A DNA stretch of 64,000 nucleotides. Origin: Phyto melanocephala (Eukaryota; Arthropoda; Insecta; Diptera; Rhinophoridae). Below, piece by piece: positions 10,901 to 21,759 of this stretch (position 1 is the first letter of the stretch; each line of letters opens with the position of its first letter). The notes below the pieces were generated by a model that was given only the letters and a program-made list of their open reading frames with translations, was not told the DNA's origin and made no database searches. The position numbers and the translations under genes are program-made. Where the stretch lies: the NCBI GenBank assembly GCA_941918925.1, contig OW799235.1, positions 49,151,491 to 49,215,490 on the forward strand, in the 5' to 3' direction.

Positions 10901-11485
10901 CATCCACAATCTGATGGCATGGTCGAGAGATTTAACCGCACGTTGGAGGAACACTTGAGAAAAGTGGTCAGTGCACACCAAAGGGACTGGGATGAGCACA
11001 TACCAAAATTTCTGTTGGCATACAGGTCAGCCGTTCATGACTCTACCTCCCGAACACCTGCAAAAGTTATGTTTGGAACCGAGCTGAAACTGCCAGGCGA
11101 TCTAGAATTCGGTATTAATCCCTCGACAATAAATCAGCACGAAGAAGATAATTCAAGGGGACAGAAAGTTTTAGACGAAATTCATGAATTCGTTCGTGGC
11201 CGAATAAAAATGACCAGCGACAAGATGAAGGCCAGATATGACCGAGCAGCAAATTCTGAGGGTCAGCTAGTTCTACTATATAACCCACAACGGAAAAAAG
11301 GACAGTCTCCTAAATTGCAAACTCATTGGGATGGGCCGTATAAGGTAATTAAAAGAATAAATGATGCCGTGTATAGAATACAGAAGTACAATAGTCCAAG
11401 ATCAAAGATGAAAGTGGTTCATCTCGAGCGCCTCGCTAAGTACGGAAAAAGTGAATTTGTGCCTATTCGGGACGAACAGGCTTAA
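7904..11485 (+). pseudogene. pol: Gypsy pol, copy 1: protease, reverse transcriptase, RNase H, integrase (broken)
   Basis: One reading frame, -1 relative to the last gag segment. Order: retropepsin (from ~8042, with DTE where DTG is expected), reverse transcriptase (~8800-9440), RNase H (DSDASGYEIGGVLSQ ... TDHSALRLL, ~9735-9960), an HHCC zinc domain (H...H...C..C, ~10430-10560), and integrase core with acidic residues in MDIAGPFP, HSDQGRNF and GMVERFNR. A GPY/F-type tail (HWDGPYKVIKRI) ends near VVHLERLAKY. RT keeps YLDDIIV but reads STLNLQSGYWQ, i.e. Asn for the first catalytic Asp. In-frame stops lie at 9446-9448, 9530-9532 and 10349-10351; all three recur in copy 2. The copy cannot make active enzyme. 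Assignment to Ty3/gypsy is firm; clade not determined. Confidence 0.9.
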
Positions 11486-11496
11486 GCGGGCGGTAG
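11484..11496 (+). other. Polypurine tract before LTR2
   Basis: The purine-rich run aagcgggcggtag abuts LTR2 and would prime plus-strand synthesis. The same run precedes LTR3 at 17100-17112. Confidence 0.65.
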
Positions 11497-12023
11497 TGTT
11501 ACAAATTTATTTTTAAGTTGAATTTACATTATAATTTATTTTAGTTGTAGTAGTTTAAGTAACTGTAGTTTTATTAATATTAGTTTATTTCGCTGGTTGT
11601 TCGAAAATGATGTTTGTTATTATGTGTAGCATACTTTTAGGCACTTCTATTATTCATGCATATTACTTAACGTGTTAATTTATATTTAACGGTTTTCGAA
11701 TGTACTAGAATGTACATACGAGAACTTTGTCGAATGTTACCGAACACCACTATGTTACTATAAATAGCCGAACAACACAGCTAACATAATCAGTATTACA
11801 ATAGAGCTTGTAAAGTGTGTATCAAAGTGAGTTTGATAATAAAAGTGTATAACCATAAGTGTAATAAGTAAAGTGATATTAAAGCAATCTTTAAGTGTGT
11901 TTAAGTAAATAAAGTGCTCTTAATTTTTTAACGAATTTCAACTGTTTCTGATTGCAATAAAAGAACTCAAGAGGTTTATTTAAAGGAAATAATCCAACCT
12001 TTATAAAAGGTATAAACGTAACA
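11497..12023 (+). repeat. Gypsy LTR2 (middle LTR, probable 3'/5' recombinant)
   Basis: At all 13 positions where LTR1 and LTR2 differ, LTR2 equals LTR3. At the last two variable positions (about 11991 and 12004) LTR2 equals LTR1 and differs from LTR3. One further LTR3-only difference lies near the 5' end (about 11521). The pattern is what unequal crossing-over between a 3' LTR and a 5' LTR would leave, with the exchange between about 11944 and 11991. Confidence 0.9.
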
Positions 12024-12025
12024 CC

Positions 12026-12041
12026 TGGTGTCAGAAGTTGG
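12026..12041 (+). other. Primer-binding site of the second unit
   Basis: Same TGGTGTCAGAAGTTGG as at 6368, two bases after LTR2. Confidence 0.65.
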
Positions 12042-12069
12042 ATTGCATTTAAAAAAAAAAAAATCAGAC

Positions 12070-13564
12070 ATGAAATTTGAGGAGCTTAAAGTAGAACAAC
12101 TCAAGAAAGAATTGAATAAGCTTGCATTGCCGACAACAGGTAATAAAGTAGAATTGCAGAAGAGACTTCTAGATGAATTTAAGCGGCGTAATATTGACAT
12201 TGATGGTTACGAGTTTGACGAAAAAGAAGAAATTGAAGTCTCCACTCGAGCAACCACAAACAACATGGATTTAAGTACAATGCTTGCAGCAATGATGGAA
12301 AAAATGGAACTTAACAGTCAAAAGTTATTAGCTGAAGTTCAAGAAACTTCTAAAGCTAATAATGAAAAATTATTAGCTCAAGTTAAAGTAGAAGTTCAAG
12401 AAGTTAAACTAGAAGTTCAAGAAACTTCTATAGCTAATTATGAAAAATTATTAGCCGAAGTTCAAGAATCTTCTAGAGCTAATAATGAAAAATTATTAGC
12501 TGAAGTAAAAGAAGAAAGTAAAATAATGGAGTTAAGATTTCAAGAATGTTCTAGAGTTACGAACGAGAAACTTCAGGAAATTTCTGAAGCTGTGAACAGC
12601 AGAGTAGATGGCATTGAAAAAGAAGTTAATAAAATTGATAAAAAAACTGTCAGATCTTGAAAGTGACATCGGAGCACAGGCTAGAGATGTTGACGAAAAA
12701 TTGCAGATGACAGTTAAAAATGTTGACGAAAAATTTAAAAACCTGGAAATAAAAATTAAAGATCTTCAGTGTCATGTGGGACCAGTGCGAATAATTCCAG
12801 AAATATCTAGTAGAATAAAGGCCCCTACTTTTGATGGTAGTGCACCATTTAATGTTTTTAAATTTCAGTTTGAGACAGTTGCCAATAGAAATATGTGGAA
12901 CAATAAAGAAAAAGCTATAGAGTTGATTTTGGCATTGAAAGGCAACGCAGCACAAGTTCTAGAAAGTATACCCATTGGCTGCAGAGAAAACTACGATGAC
13001 ATAATGGTGGCGCTATAACGTAAGTATGGCGGCGAGCACAAACGAGATATATACCGAATGGAATTGCGAGGCAGAATCCAGAAAGTTAATGAGTCCTTAC
13101 AAGATTTCGCAACGGAGATCGAGCGTTTGGTGCAGCTGACATATCCAGGTGAAAATCACCTATTTTTGGATCAGTTTAAAATTGAAACGTTTGTAAATGG
13201 AATACGTGATCCTGAAATAAAGCACGCGGTGTTTGGCACACATAAATCGACGTTTGCAGAAACAGTTTCATATGCACTAACACAGGAAACTGCAAAATTG
13301 CTTTCTAAGCCGCAGATATACAAGGTACGAAATCTTGAAATTTCTACAGAAATGGAAAGAGATGAAGTAAGCGATTTAAGGGCTCGTATAAAGGCGTTAG
13401 AGGAAAAACAAGACAAAGCCAGAGCCAAATGTTATAATTGCGGTAAGAATGGGCATTTTCAGCGAAATTGCAAAGCACCAAGGAAGCGGGCTAGATCTGT
13501 TTCGCCACTTGGAAACAGCAAACGGGCAAATACGAATTCATCAAATGAGTCACCGTTAAACTAA
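12070..13564 (+). pseudogene. gag: Gypsy gag, copy 2 (broken)
   Basis: Near-identical to copy 1: SAP motif, coiled-coil repeats, capsid, CCHC knuckle. The A-run after the coiled coil is seven long (12650-12656) instead of eight, which puts the downstream segment in a different relative frame, so the two copies acquired different lengths at the same homopolymer. The capsid stop TAA at 13016-13018 is shared with copy 1. Private substitutions give Tyr for Asn in a coiled-coil repeat unit and Ser for Gly just before the IPIGCRENYDD motif. Stop at 13562-13564 behind the same GTTAAAC heptamer. Confidence 0.85.
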
Positions 13565-16500
13565 AACGAGCTAGCACTACAGGGCAAGAGCTAGCTCCCA
13601 TAACCGAGGGCCCCACAATCTCCATATCAGTTATGCAGCAGAAAAATAGCAACCTTACTGCTTGTGGTTATATCAATGGTCGAAGCCATATCTTTACTAT
13701 AGACACAGAAGCAGCGCAGTCTATTATCAGGCCCGATTTAGTAAACAAAACAATCGAACCGTCATGTGGCGTAAGTCTGCGAACAGCTACTGGGGAGCCT
13801 GCTACTGTCTATGGTAAAATAAACGTAAATGTAACTGTTGCCAACATAAGTGTCAATCATGTATTCATTGTTGCCGACATTGTGGACGGAGTAATCATCG
13901 GTGCAGATTTTATGATTAGTCATGGCATTAATCTGCACATGGGGCAGAAGGTAATGATTTGGAGGAATGTTGAAATACCCCTAGATGTCGGTTATGAAAA
14001 TAAGGTGCATGTAAGGAAACTAGTTGCTACAGAATGTGAGAAAATACCACCACAGTCAGAAAGTGTAGTATGGGCGCGAATAGAGGGAGATTGTGCGGAC
14101 AACCGGTTGTGGGTGGTAGAACAAACAAATATAAAAAGTGACCTAATAACAGCAAAAGCCCTTGTCAAAACCAGAAATGACGGAAGAGTCCCTGTAAGAG
14201 TGCTTAACCTTTCCGCCTGTGAAAAAGTCGTCAAGCCAAAGTCCGAATTAGGTCAATGTGCTAAAGCTGAGGCAATAATTAACTGCGAAATGAAATCGGG
14301 TCCTGTCAGTATGTCAAATAAAGAGCAGGAGATGCTAGCAGAATACGTAGAGAAGTGGGTTAAAGGATTATCGCCGTCCGATAGGAATAAAGCAAAACAG
14401 CTACTCAGAAAGCATGCATCCATCTTCGCTCTGAAAGGTCAACATCAAGGTAGAACATCACTTGTGAAACATCAAATAAATACCGGCGATTCAAGGCCTA
14501 TAAAACAAGCTCCTAGAAGTATTCCTTTAGCGAAACGTAATGAAGTCAAAGAGCTTGTTAATGAAATGGAGCAGAATGGAGTAATAGAACCTTCTTCAAG
14601 TCCTTGGAGCTCACCGGTAGTTTTGGTTAAAAAGAAAGATGGCAGCACAAGATTTTGCGTCGATTATAGAAAACTGAATGACGTCACTAAGAAGGACAGT
14701 TATCCACTACCAAGGATAGATGACACTTTGGACACGCTAGCTGGAACAAAATGGTTCTCTACTTTAAACCTGCAAAGTGGTTACTGGCAAGTAGAAATAT
14801 CTGATAAAGATAAGGAGAAAACAGCTTTTAGTGCAAGTGACGGGCTGTGGCAATTTAACGTGATGCCATTTGGACTATGCAACGCTCCAGCCACATTCGA
14901 GCGATTAATGGAACGCGTATTAAGGGGACTTCATTGGAAGACATGCCTGGTGTATCTTGATGACATAATTGTCATGGGTAAGAGTTTTGACGATCACCTG
15001 AAAAATCTAGAAGACGTTCTTAAACGAATATCAGTGGCTGGACTTAAATTAAGCGCAAAGAAATGTGCATTGTTCCAAAAAGAGTTTAAATACTTGGGGC
15101 ATTGAGTCGCAGAGGATGGTATATCAACTGACGAAGATAAAATTCAAGCTGTGAAGGACTGGCCTTGCCCGAAAAACCTTCATGAGTAACGTAGTTTTCT
15201 AGGCCTCTGTACCTACTACAGGCGTTTTTTGTCGAATTTTGCCAGTGTCGCTGCCAGTCTACATGAGCTCACCAAGAAGTCACGACCATTCTTGTGGGCT
15301 GAAGCACAAGAACAAGCATTCAAGAAGCTCAAGGAGTTGTTATGCGTAGCACCAGTTTTGGCATATCCCATCGCTGGGGAGAAATTTGTATTGGATAGCG
15401 ATGCGAGTGGATACGAGATAGGTGGTGTTCTTTCGCAGGTTGTCAATGGATCAGAAAGAGCCATAGGCTACTACAGTCGGACACTCTCGAAGCCTGAAAA
15501 AAATTATTGTGTAACACGACAAATATCTGTATGGACAACACTTCGAACTAAGAACCGATCACTCTGCACTCAGATTGTTGCTACAATTCAAACAACCTGA
15601 AGGACAGCTAGCCCGTTGGATTGAACGCCTCCGGAGCTACGATTTCAGTATTGAGCACAGTAAGGGCACTAAACATGGAAATGCAGATGCACTCTCCCGA
15701 AGACCGTGCAGATTGGAGTGCAAACATTGTGCGAAAGCTGAAGGAAAAGAATGTGCCGTTGACCTTCAGCTAACACATATAGAGACAAGTGGTGACTGGT
15801 CAGCGGCGCAAAGAGACGATCCAATACTGGCAAAAATTATGTCAGCAAAGGAGGAAGACAAAAGGCCGACCCGTAACCAAATATCAGCGGAAAGTCCACT
15901 GATGAAATCATACTGGGCGCTATGGAATAGTCTGCAGGTTATTAACGGATGCCTTTATCGAAAATAGGAAGGTACTGATGGTAAATCGACAACAAATCTG
16001 ATTGTTGTGCCATCATCTAAAGTCAAAGAGGTATTGAAGGAGTTTCATACTGGTTCAAGTGGTGGTCATCTTGGTGTAACAAAAACCATAGAAAAGATAA
16101 AGCAACGTTTCTATTGGGTTGGATGCCAACAATCTGTAGCTGATTGGATAGCAAATTGCGCACAATGTATCGCAGCCAAGGGCCCAGTAAGAAGGAGTCG
16201 AGGAGTGCTGCAGCAGTACAATTCAGGTGCTCCCTTTGAGCGAATAGCGATGGATATAGCAGGCCCTTTTCCTGTCAATGAGGCTGGAAACCGTTACGTT
16301 CTAGTTGTAATCGACTATTTTAGCAAATGGCCAGAGGTATACGCAATACCAAATCAAGAAGCTAAAACTGTCGTAAACGCATTTGTGAACAACTGGGTGT
16401 GCCGCTATGGAGTTCCGCTTGAGCTACATTCTGATCAGGGAAGAAATTTTGAATCTGCGATATTCCAGGAAATGTGCGAACTATACGGTATCCGAAAAAC

Positions 16501-17101
16501 GAGGACTACGCCACTGCATCCACAATCTGATGGCATGGTCGAGAGATTTAACCGCACGTTGGAGGAACACTTGAGAAAAGTGGTCAGTGCACACCAAAGG
16601 GACTGGGATGAGCACATACCAAAATTTCTGTTGGCATACAGGTCAGCCGTTCATGACTCTACCTCCCGAACACCTGCAAAAGTTATGTTTGGAACCGAGC
16701 TGAAACTGCCAGGCGATCTAGAATTCGGTATTAATCCCTCGACAATAAATCAGCACGAAGAAGATAATTCAAGGGGACAGAAAGTTTTAGACGAAATTCA
16801 TGAATTCGTTCGTGGCCGAATAAAAATGACCAGCGACAAGATGAAGGCCAGATATGACCGAGCAGCAAATTCTGAGGGTCAGCTAGTTCTACTATATAAC
16901 CCACAACGGAAAAAAGGACAGTCTCCTAAATTGCAAACTCATTGGGATGGGCCGTATAAGGTAATTAAAAGAATAAATGATGCCGTGTATAGAATACAGA
17001 AGTACAATAGTCCAAGATCAAAGATGAAAGTGGTTCATCTCGAGCGCCTCGCTAAGTACGGAAAAAGTGAATTTGTGCCTATTCGGGACGAACAGGCTTA
17101 A
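13561..17101 (+). pseudogene. pol: Gypsy pol, copy 2, with an extra 41-bp deletion in RNase H
   Basis: Same domain order and the same shared defects as copy 1: DTE in protease, STLNLQSGYWQ in reverse transcriptase, stops at 15103-15105, 15187-15189 and 15965-15967. In addition 41 bp are missing at the junction 15520/15521 (copy 1 bases 9864-9904), inside RNase H just after KPEKNYCVTR; AC is repeated at both edges, so a microhomology deletion is likely. This shifts the remaining frame. Private changes give His for Asn in protease and Cys for Ser in integrase (FQEMCELYG). Inactive. Confidence 0.9.
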
Positions 17102-17112
17102 GCGGGCGGTAG

Positions 17113-17639
17113 TGTTACAAATTTATTTTTAAGTTGTATTTACATTATAATTTATTTTAGTTGTAGTAGTTTAAGTAACTGTAGTTTTATTAATATTAGT
17201 TTATTTCGCTGGTTGTTCGAAAATGATGTTTGTTATTATGTGTAGCATACTTTTAGGCACTTCTATTATTCATGCATATTACTTAACGTGTTAATTTATA
17301 TTTAACGGTTTTCGAATGTACTAGAATGTACATACGAGAACTTTGTCGAATGTTACCGAACACCACTATGTTACTATAAATAGCCGAACAACACAGCTAA
17401 CATAATCAGTATTACAATAGAGCTTGTAAAGTGTGTATCAAAGTGAGTTTGATAATAAAAGTGTATAACCATAAGTGTAATAAGTAAAGTGATATTAAAG
17501 CAATCTTTAAGTGTGTTTAAGTAAATAAAGTGCTCTTAATTTTTTAACGAATTTCAACTGTTTCTGATTGCAATAAAAGAACTCAAGAGGTTTATTTAAA
17601 GGAAATGATCCAACCTTTACAAAAGGTATAAACGTAACA
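17113..17639 (+). repeat. Gypsy LTR3 (3' LTR)
   Basis: 527 bp, TGTTACA...CGTAACA, followed at once by the target duplicate ATAT. Three differences from LTR2: one near 17137 and two near the 3' end (about 17607 and 17620). Confidence 0.95.
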
Positions 17640-17696
17640 ATATGTTATTTTTGATTTTTATTTTTCGACAGAAATAATCTTTGTTTTTTATTTTTA

Positions 17697-18648
17697 CTAG
17701 CCAATCCCGGCGCGCGTTGCTACGCCCCTTCATGGATTTTAATTGCATTCTGAAGTTTAATCGAATATCAAGTGCAAGGCTAAAAATTATAACTTTTTTT
17801 TATGAGCGTGGCACTGCCCACTTTTCTAATTACGAAACTGTATAGTCATGCCAGCTCAATATATGTGTGAAAAGTTTCAGAAAAATCAGTGATGCTTAAG
17901 TAGCTGAAAAGTGATAACTTTTTTGATGGGCGTGGCACTGCCCACTTTTCTAATCACGAAATTGTATAGTCATGACAGCTCAATGTGTGTGCAAAGTTTC
18001 AGAAAAATCGGTCTAGTGCAAGTACCTCAAAATTATAACTATTTTTTATGGGCGTGGCGCTGCCCACTTTTCTAACCAGGAAATTATAAAGTCATGACAG
18101 CTCAATATATGTGCAAAGTTTCAGAAAAATCAGTCGAGTATAAACACCTCAAAATTATAACTTTTTTTATGGGCGTGGCCCTGCCCACTTTTCTAATCAC
18201 GAAATTATATAGTCATGACAGCTCAATGTGTGTGCAAAGTTTCAGAAAAATCAGTCCAGTGCAAGTACCTCAAAATTATAACTATTTTTTATGGGCGTGG
18301 CCCTGCCCACTTTTCTAATCACGAAATTATAAAGTCGTGACAGCTCAATATGTGTGCAAAGTTTCAGAAAAATTGATCCAGTGCAAGTACCTCAAAATTA
18401 AAAATTTATTAGGGGCGTGGCCCCGCCCACTTTTCTAATAACGAAATTTTTTAGTCATGAGAGCTCGATATGTGTGCAAAGTTTCAGAAAAATCGGTCAT
18501 GTGCAAGTAGTTTAAAGTGATAACTAATTATTTATGGGCGTGGCCCCGCCCACTTTTTTCCACCCATAAACACTCCCTGGTATGTGTACAAGAACTTACC
18601 AAAGTTTGAGCCCGATCGGTTTTACAGTTTCACTTTTATATATATAGA
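17697..18648 (-). mobile_element. Helitron-like element, copy A2 (seven ~122-bp units)
   Basis: Complete by terminal criteria: on the minus strand A|TCTATATATATAAAAGTG (start 18648) to ...GGGGCGTAGCAACGCGCGCC, spacer, CTAG|T (17700-17697). Insertion between A and T with no target duplication fits Helitrons. Seven tandem units with a ~122-bp period lie between ~17817 and 18549, each with the GC-rich gggcgtggc...gcccac near-palindrome. No coding capacity. The architecture recalls DINE-type Helitrons with central tandem repeats in flies. Confidence 0.7.
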
Positions 18649-18651
18649 TAA

Positions 18652-19387
18652 CTAAAAAAGCCCGACGCGCGTTGCTACGCCCCTTCATGAATTTTAATCG
18701 CATTCTAAATTTTAATCGAATATCAAGTGCAAAGCTAAAAACTATAACTTTTTCTTTATGAGCGTGGCACTACCCACTTTTCTAATTACGAAACTGTATA
18801 GTAATGACAGCTCAATAAGTGTGCAAAGTTTCAGAAAAGTCCGTCCAGTGAAAGTACAATAAAATTATAACTATTTTATTAGGCCTAGCCCTGCCCACTT
18901 TTCTAAACACGAAATTATATAGTCATGACAGCTCAATATGTGTGCAAAGTTTCAGAAAAATCGGTCCAGTGCAAGTAGCTAAAACTGATAACTAATTTTT
19001 TATGGGCGTAGCCCCGCCCACTTTTTTAATCATGAAATTATAAAGTCATGAGAGCTTAATATGTGTGCAAAGTTTCAGTAAAATCGGTTTAGTGCAAGTA
19101 CCTCAAATTTTAAACTTTTTTAGGGGCGTGGCCCCGCCTACTTTTCTTATCACGAAATTATTTAGTCATGACAGCTCGATATGTGTACAAAGTTTCAGAA
19201 AAATCGGTCAAGTGCAAGTAGCTAAAACTGATAACTAATTTTTTATGGGCGTGGCCCCGCCCACTTTTTTTCACCCATAAACACTCCCTGGTATGTGTAC
19301 AACAACTTACTAAAGTTTGAACCCTATCGGTTTTTCAGTTTCGGAGTCTATAGCTAACACACAGAGTTTCACTTTTATATATATAGA
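18652..19387 (-). mobile_element. Helitron-like element, copy A3 (five ~122-bp units)
   Basis: Same termini as A2 (5' TC at 19387; the 3' end reads TTAG instead of CTAG at 18655-18652) and five tandem units. It lies head to tail with A2, only three bases apart. Confidence 0.65.
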
Positions 19388-19983
19388 TAGATAGATTCGT
19401 AACAAGACGTTGTTTAATGTTAATCAAACGAAATTTGTTTAGACTCTTGACAAAAAAATCTCTAACATAATTTTAAATTTTTTTACGAAGGCAGCAAAAA
19501 ACAATTAAAAGTTAAACAAATTAATTTGTTTCCTGTTTTACGTGATACCTTTTTAAATATAGTACGTAAAAAGACACTAATTAGTATAAACAACACGTCT
19601 TGAAAATTTTACTTTTAAAATTAAGAACCTAAAAATTTTCTTATTCTAACTTAAGATGCTTAGTGAAAAGTTCACAGATATGTTGGTAATAGAATATCAA
19701 GGGTATAACATTTTAATTAGGTATGTTAAATACCGCTGGTAAGTCTAATTTCTCTAGTTTTACCTGCTAGGCCAAAATGTCAAATTTTGAACCCTTACAT
19801 CTCAGAGAGTTCTTGATCAATCTTATTAAAAAATTGTGTCTAAGATAGAAATCTAATATTTTCCTACTACTACTACTACTGAAGCCTTTTTTAATACAAT
19901 TTCAAAATTTGTTAGAACAGATAGTAAGATGGTTTTCCCAACGCGACGATATTTGAATTAAATTCAAATGTTTCCGTCGTTAA
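19388..19983. other. AT-rich non-coding stretch
   Basis: No gene or element boundary seen, apart from a short (CTA)n/(TAC)n microsatellite at about 19862-19880. Confidence 0.5.
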
Positions 19984-20903
19984 CACTGCTTGACAAAAAA
20001 TCCCGTTAATTAAAACTATGAGGACTATATGGATTTTGATACGCTGAACTCAAATCCGTTGTCGGTTTTATTCCATCAGATCGGTATTTTTTAATGGGCG
20101 TGGCAAATGTTTTCCCCTAAATTAGTCAGGTACGGAGACATATTTAATCCTAACTCAAGAACCAGTCATCCGATTGGCAAAAATAAAACACCAGAAAACA
20201 CCCACTTATTGTCCATCAGCTTCTATACATACAATAAATACTAGAATCAATCCTAATGTTTTTAATTTGAGGTCACAGGTAATTGAAAAATACTATGTTA
20301 TAATTTTTAATTCCAAGAACCATGCAAAATGTCGTTGTACTTTAGTTTCATTACCTGCTCACCTAACGAAATCCTATATTATATGTAATGCTGGTTGCAT
20401 TAAAATATTGGGTACCTGCGGTAAATTGACAATAAAATCTACATTTTTTTTACCGATTTTTATGGTTTATGGCTTTTTTTATTTTTAAGATAAGTAGCTC
20501 TCAGAAAAAAGTGCAAAAGTTGAATATTAGCTTTATATTTTTTTTAATTCCATTTTTAAATTGAAAAATATTCCGAATTTTGCACGAAAAATTTTTTTTT
20601 CCATTAATTTCTGAATAATTTCAAAACGATAAGAGATAGAGAAAAATTCTATTCGACTAAACTAAATACAATTTTGTTACACATCTTCTGTTGTTTTATT
20701 TTTGACAACCGGATGACTGGTTCTCGAGTTAGGAAAAAATATGTCTCCGTACCTGACTAATTAGGAGGAAAAAATTTGCCACGCCCATAGAAAAAAATCC
20801 CGATCTGATGGAAAAAAACCGACAACGGATTTGAGTTCAGCGCTCCAAAATCCATATAGTCCACATAGTTTTATTTAATGGAGGATTTTGCTGCTGAGCA
20901 GTG
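19984..20903 (+). mobile_element. CACTG-terminated DNA transposon D1, non-autonomous (920 bp)
   Basis: Long imperfect TIRs of ~190 bp: CACTGCT at 19984 reads into ...GAACTCAAATCCGTTGTCGG and ...GGGCGTGGC..., and the mirror image closes at 20903. Flanked by TAA on both sides (19981-19983, 20904-20906), a 3-bp target duplication. CACTR ends with 3-bp duplications are hallmarks of the CACTA/CMC group; that assignment is inferred. The interior is non-coding but matches the flanks of the larger copy D2 (28644-31069), so D1 is probably its deletion derivative. Confidence 0.7.
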
Positions 20904-20906
20904 TAA

Positions 20907-21640
20907 TCAGCAAACTAAAAATATGTGAAATCTGTCACTTATAGAATTTTGACAACCTTATAAAATAAATTCTGATATAATTTTTTGCCTGTTTAAAATA
21001 AGTTACAAGTATGTACTTTCAATTTTAAATACGAATTAAAACTTACTTAAATTGTTTTTGTATTATATAAAACAAATAAGAATTTTGACGATAAGTTTTT
21101 GGTCTGTGAGACAGCGTTAACAGATAAAAATACTGATTTTAAATCATAATAAAAGAGAATAATAGTGTTTATTTTTTGAAAATAAAAAAAGTTAATATTT
21201 AATAATAAAAAATATGTCGTTTATTTGATGTCTTCATTTTTCATTTCTTTTAATGTGTGCTTTGTATTTGAAAAATATTGACTTTGTTCAGCTGAATGCC
21301 CCTTACTTTGAACGACAGGTTGTTGCTAGTTCATCCACTTCCTCAACACGTATTATTATTTTTTTTTTGCGCTTTTTTAACAACTAAATAACAACATATT
21401 AATTAATCAATAAGTTTTTAATCTGTGGTTATCTATGTATTTAACATAATCTTTTAAAGTCTTAACTAGAGCTTAAAGTATATAATTTTTTTAAGTTGTT
21501 ATGCCTGTTTTGTATCATCAAAAAGCTTTAACATAAATTATATTGCTTCATCTAAAGTAGATAAATAATCAAGTTTTCCTTATTCTGCCTTAATCGTTAA
21601 TCAAAGATATTATAACATTTTCTGAATATAAAAAATCAAA
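20907..21640. other. Non-coding DNA, probably neurocalcin intron
   Basis: AT-rich, no coding segment seen. It lies immediately downstream (minus strand) of the neurocalcin exon's splice donor. Confidence 0.45.
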
Positions 21641-21647
21641 TCTTTAC

Positions 21648-21717
21648 CTGTAAATTCGGTGTTTTGTTTTAAATCCTCCAGTACCTCTGGCTTTAGCTTG
21701 CTGTTTTGCTTTCCCAT
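21648..21717 (-). CDS. Nca: Neurocalcin homolog, first coding exon
   Basis: Host gene exon on the minus strand. From ATG 21717 it encodes 23 residues starting MGKQNSKLKPEVLEDL and ending NTEFT plus one base, the N-terminus of insect neurocalcin, a neuronal calcium sensor with EF-hands. Gly2 in MGKQNSK is the N-myristoylation signal that gives calcium-dependent membrane attachment. The exon stops at a good donor, CAG|GTAAAG (21648/21647), in phase 1; a G carried over is what the conserved next residue (Asp) needs. Upstream on the same strand, TTTTTATTGAAG at ~21742-21753 could be the acceptor of a 5' UTR intron. No further exon was found in 1-21647, so the next intron must exceed 21.6 kb if the gene is intact. 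An orphan duplicate exon cannot be excluded, but start, frame and splice site are undamaged, unlike everything around it. Confidence 0.85.
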
Positions 21718-21759
21718 TTTTTGCACACATGCCGAGTAAAATCTTCAATAAAAATAATT

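Larger units (their letters stand above)
5835..17643 (+). mobile_element. Tandem Ty3/gypsy composite: LTR-internal-LTR-internal-LTR with one ATAT target duplication
   Basis: Three 527-bp LTRs (5839-6365, 11497-12023, 17113-17639) flank two internal regions. The outermost bases are the duplicated target ATAT at 5835-5838 and 17640-17643, so the whole array occupies one insertion site. The two internal regions differ by only five substitutions that I could find, one A-run length change and a 41-bp deletion, whereas the outer LTRs differ at 16 of 527 positions. This fits an old single insertion later duplicated by recombination between LTRs. All coding regions are broken, and the main breaks are shared by both copies. 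Confidence 0.95.

Noticed and set aside
20174..20488. 104-residue plus-strand open frame inside D1
   Set aside because: Low-complexity translation; the matching block in D2 is not open.
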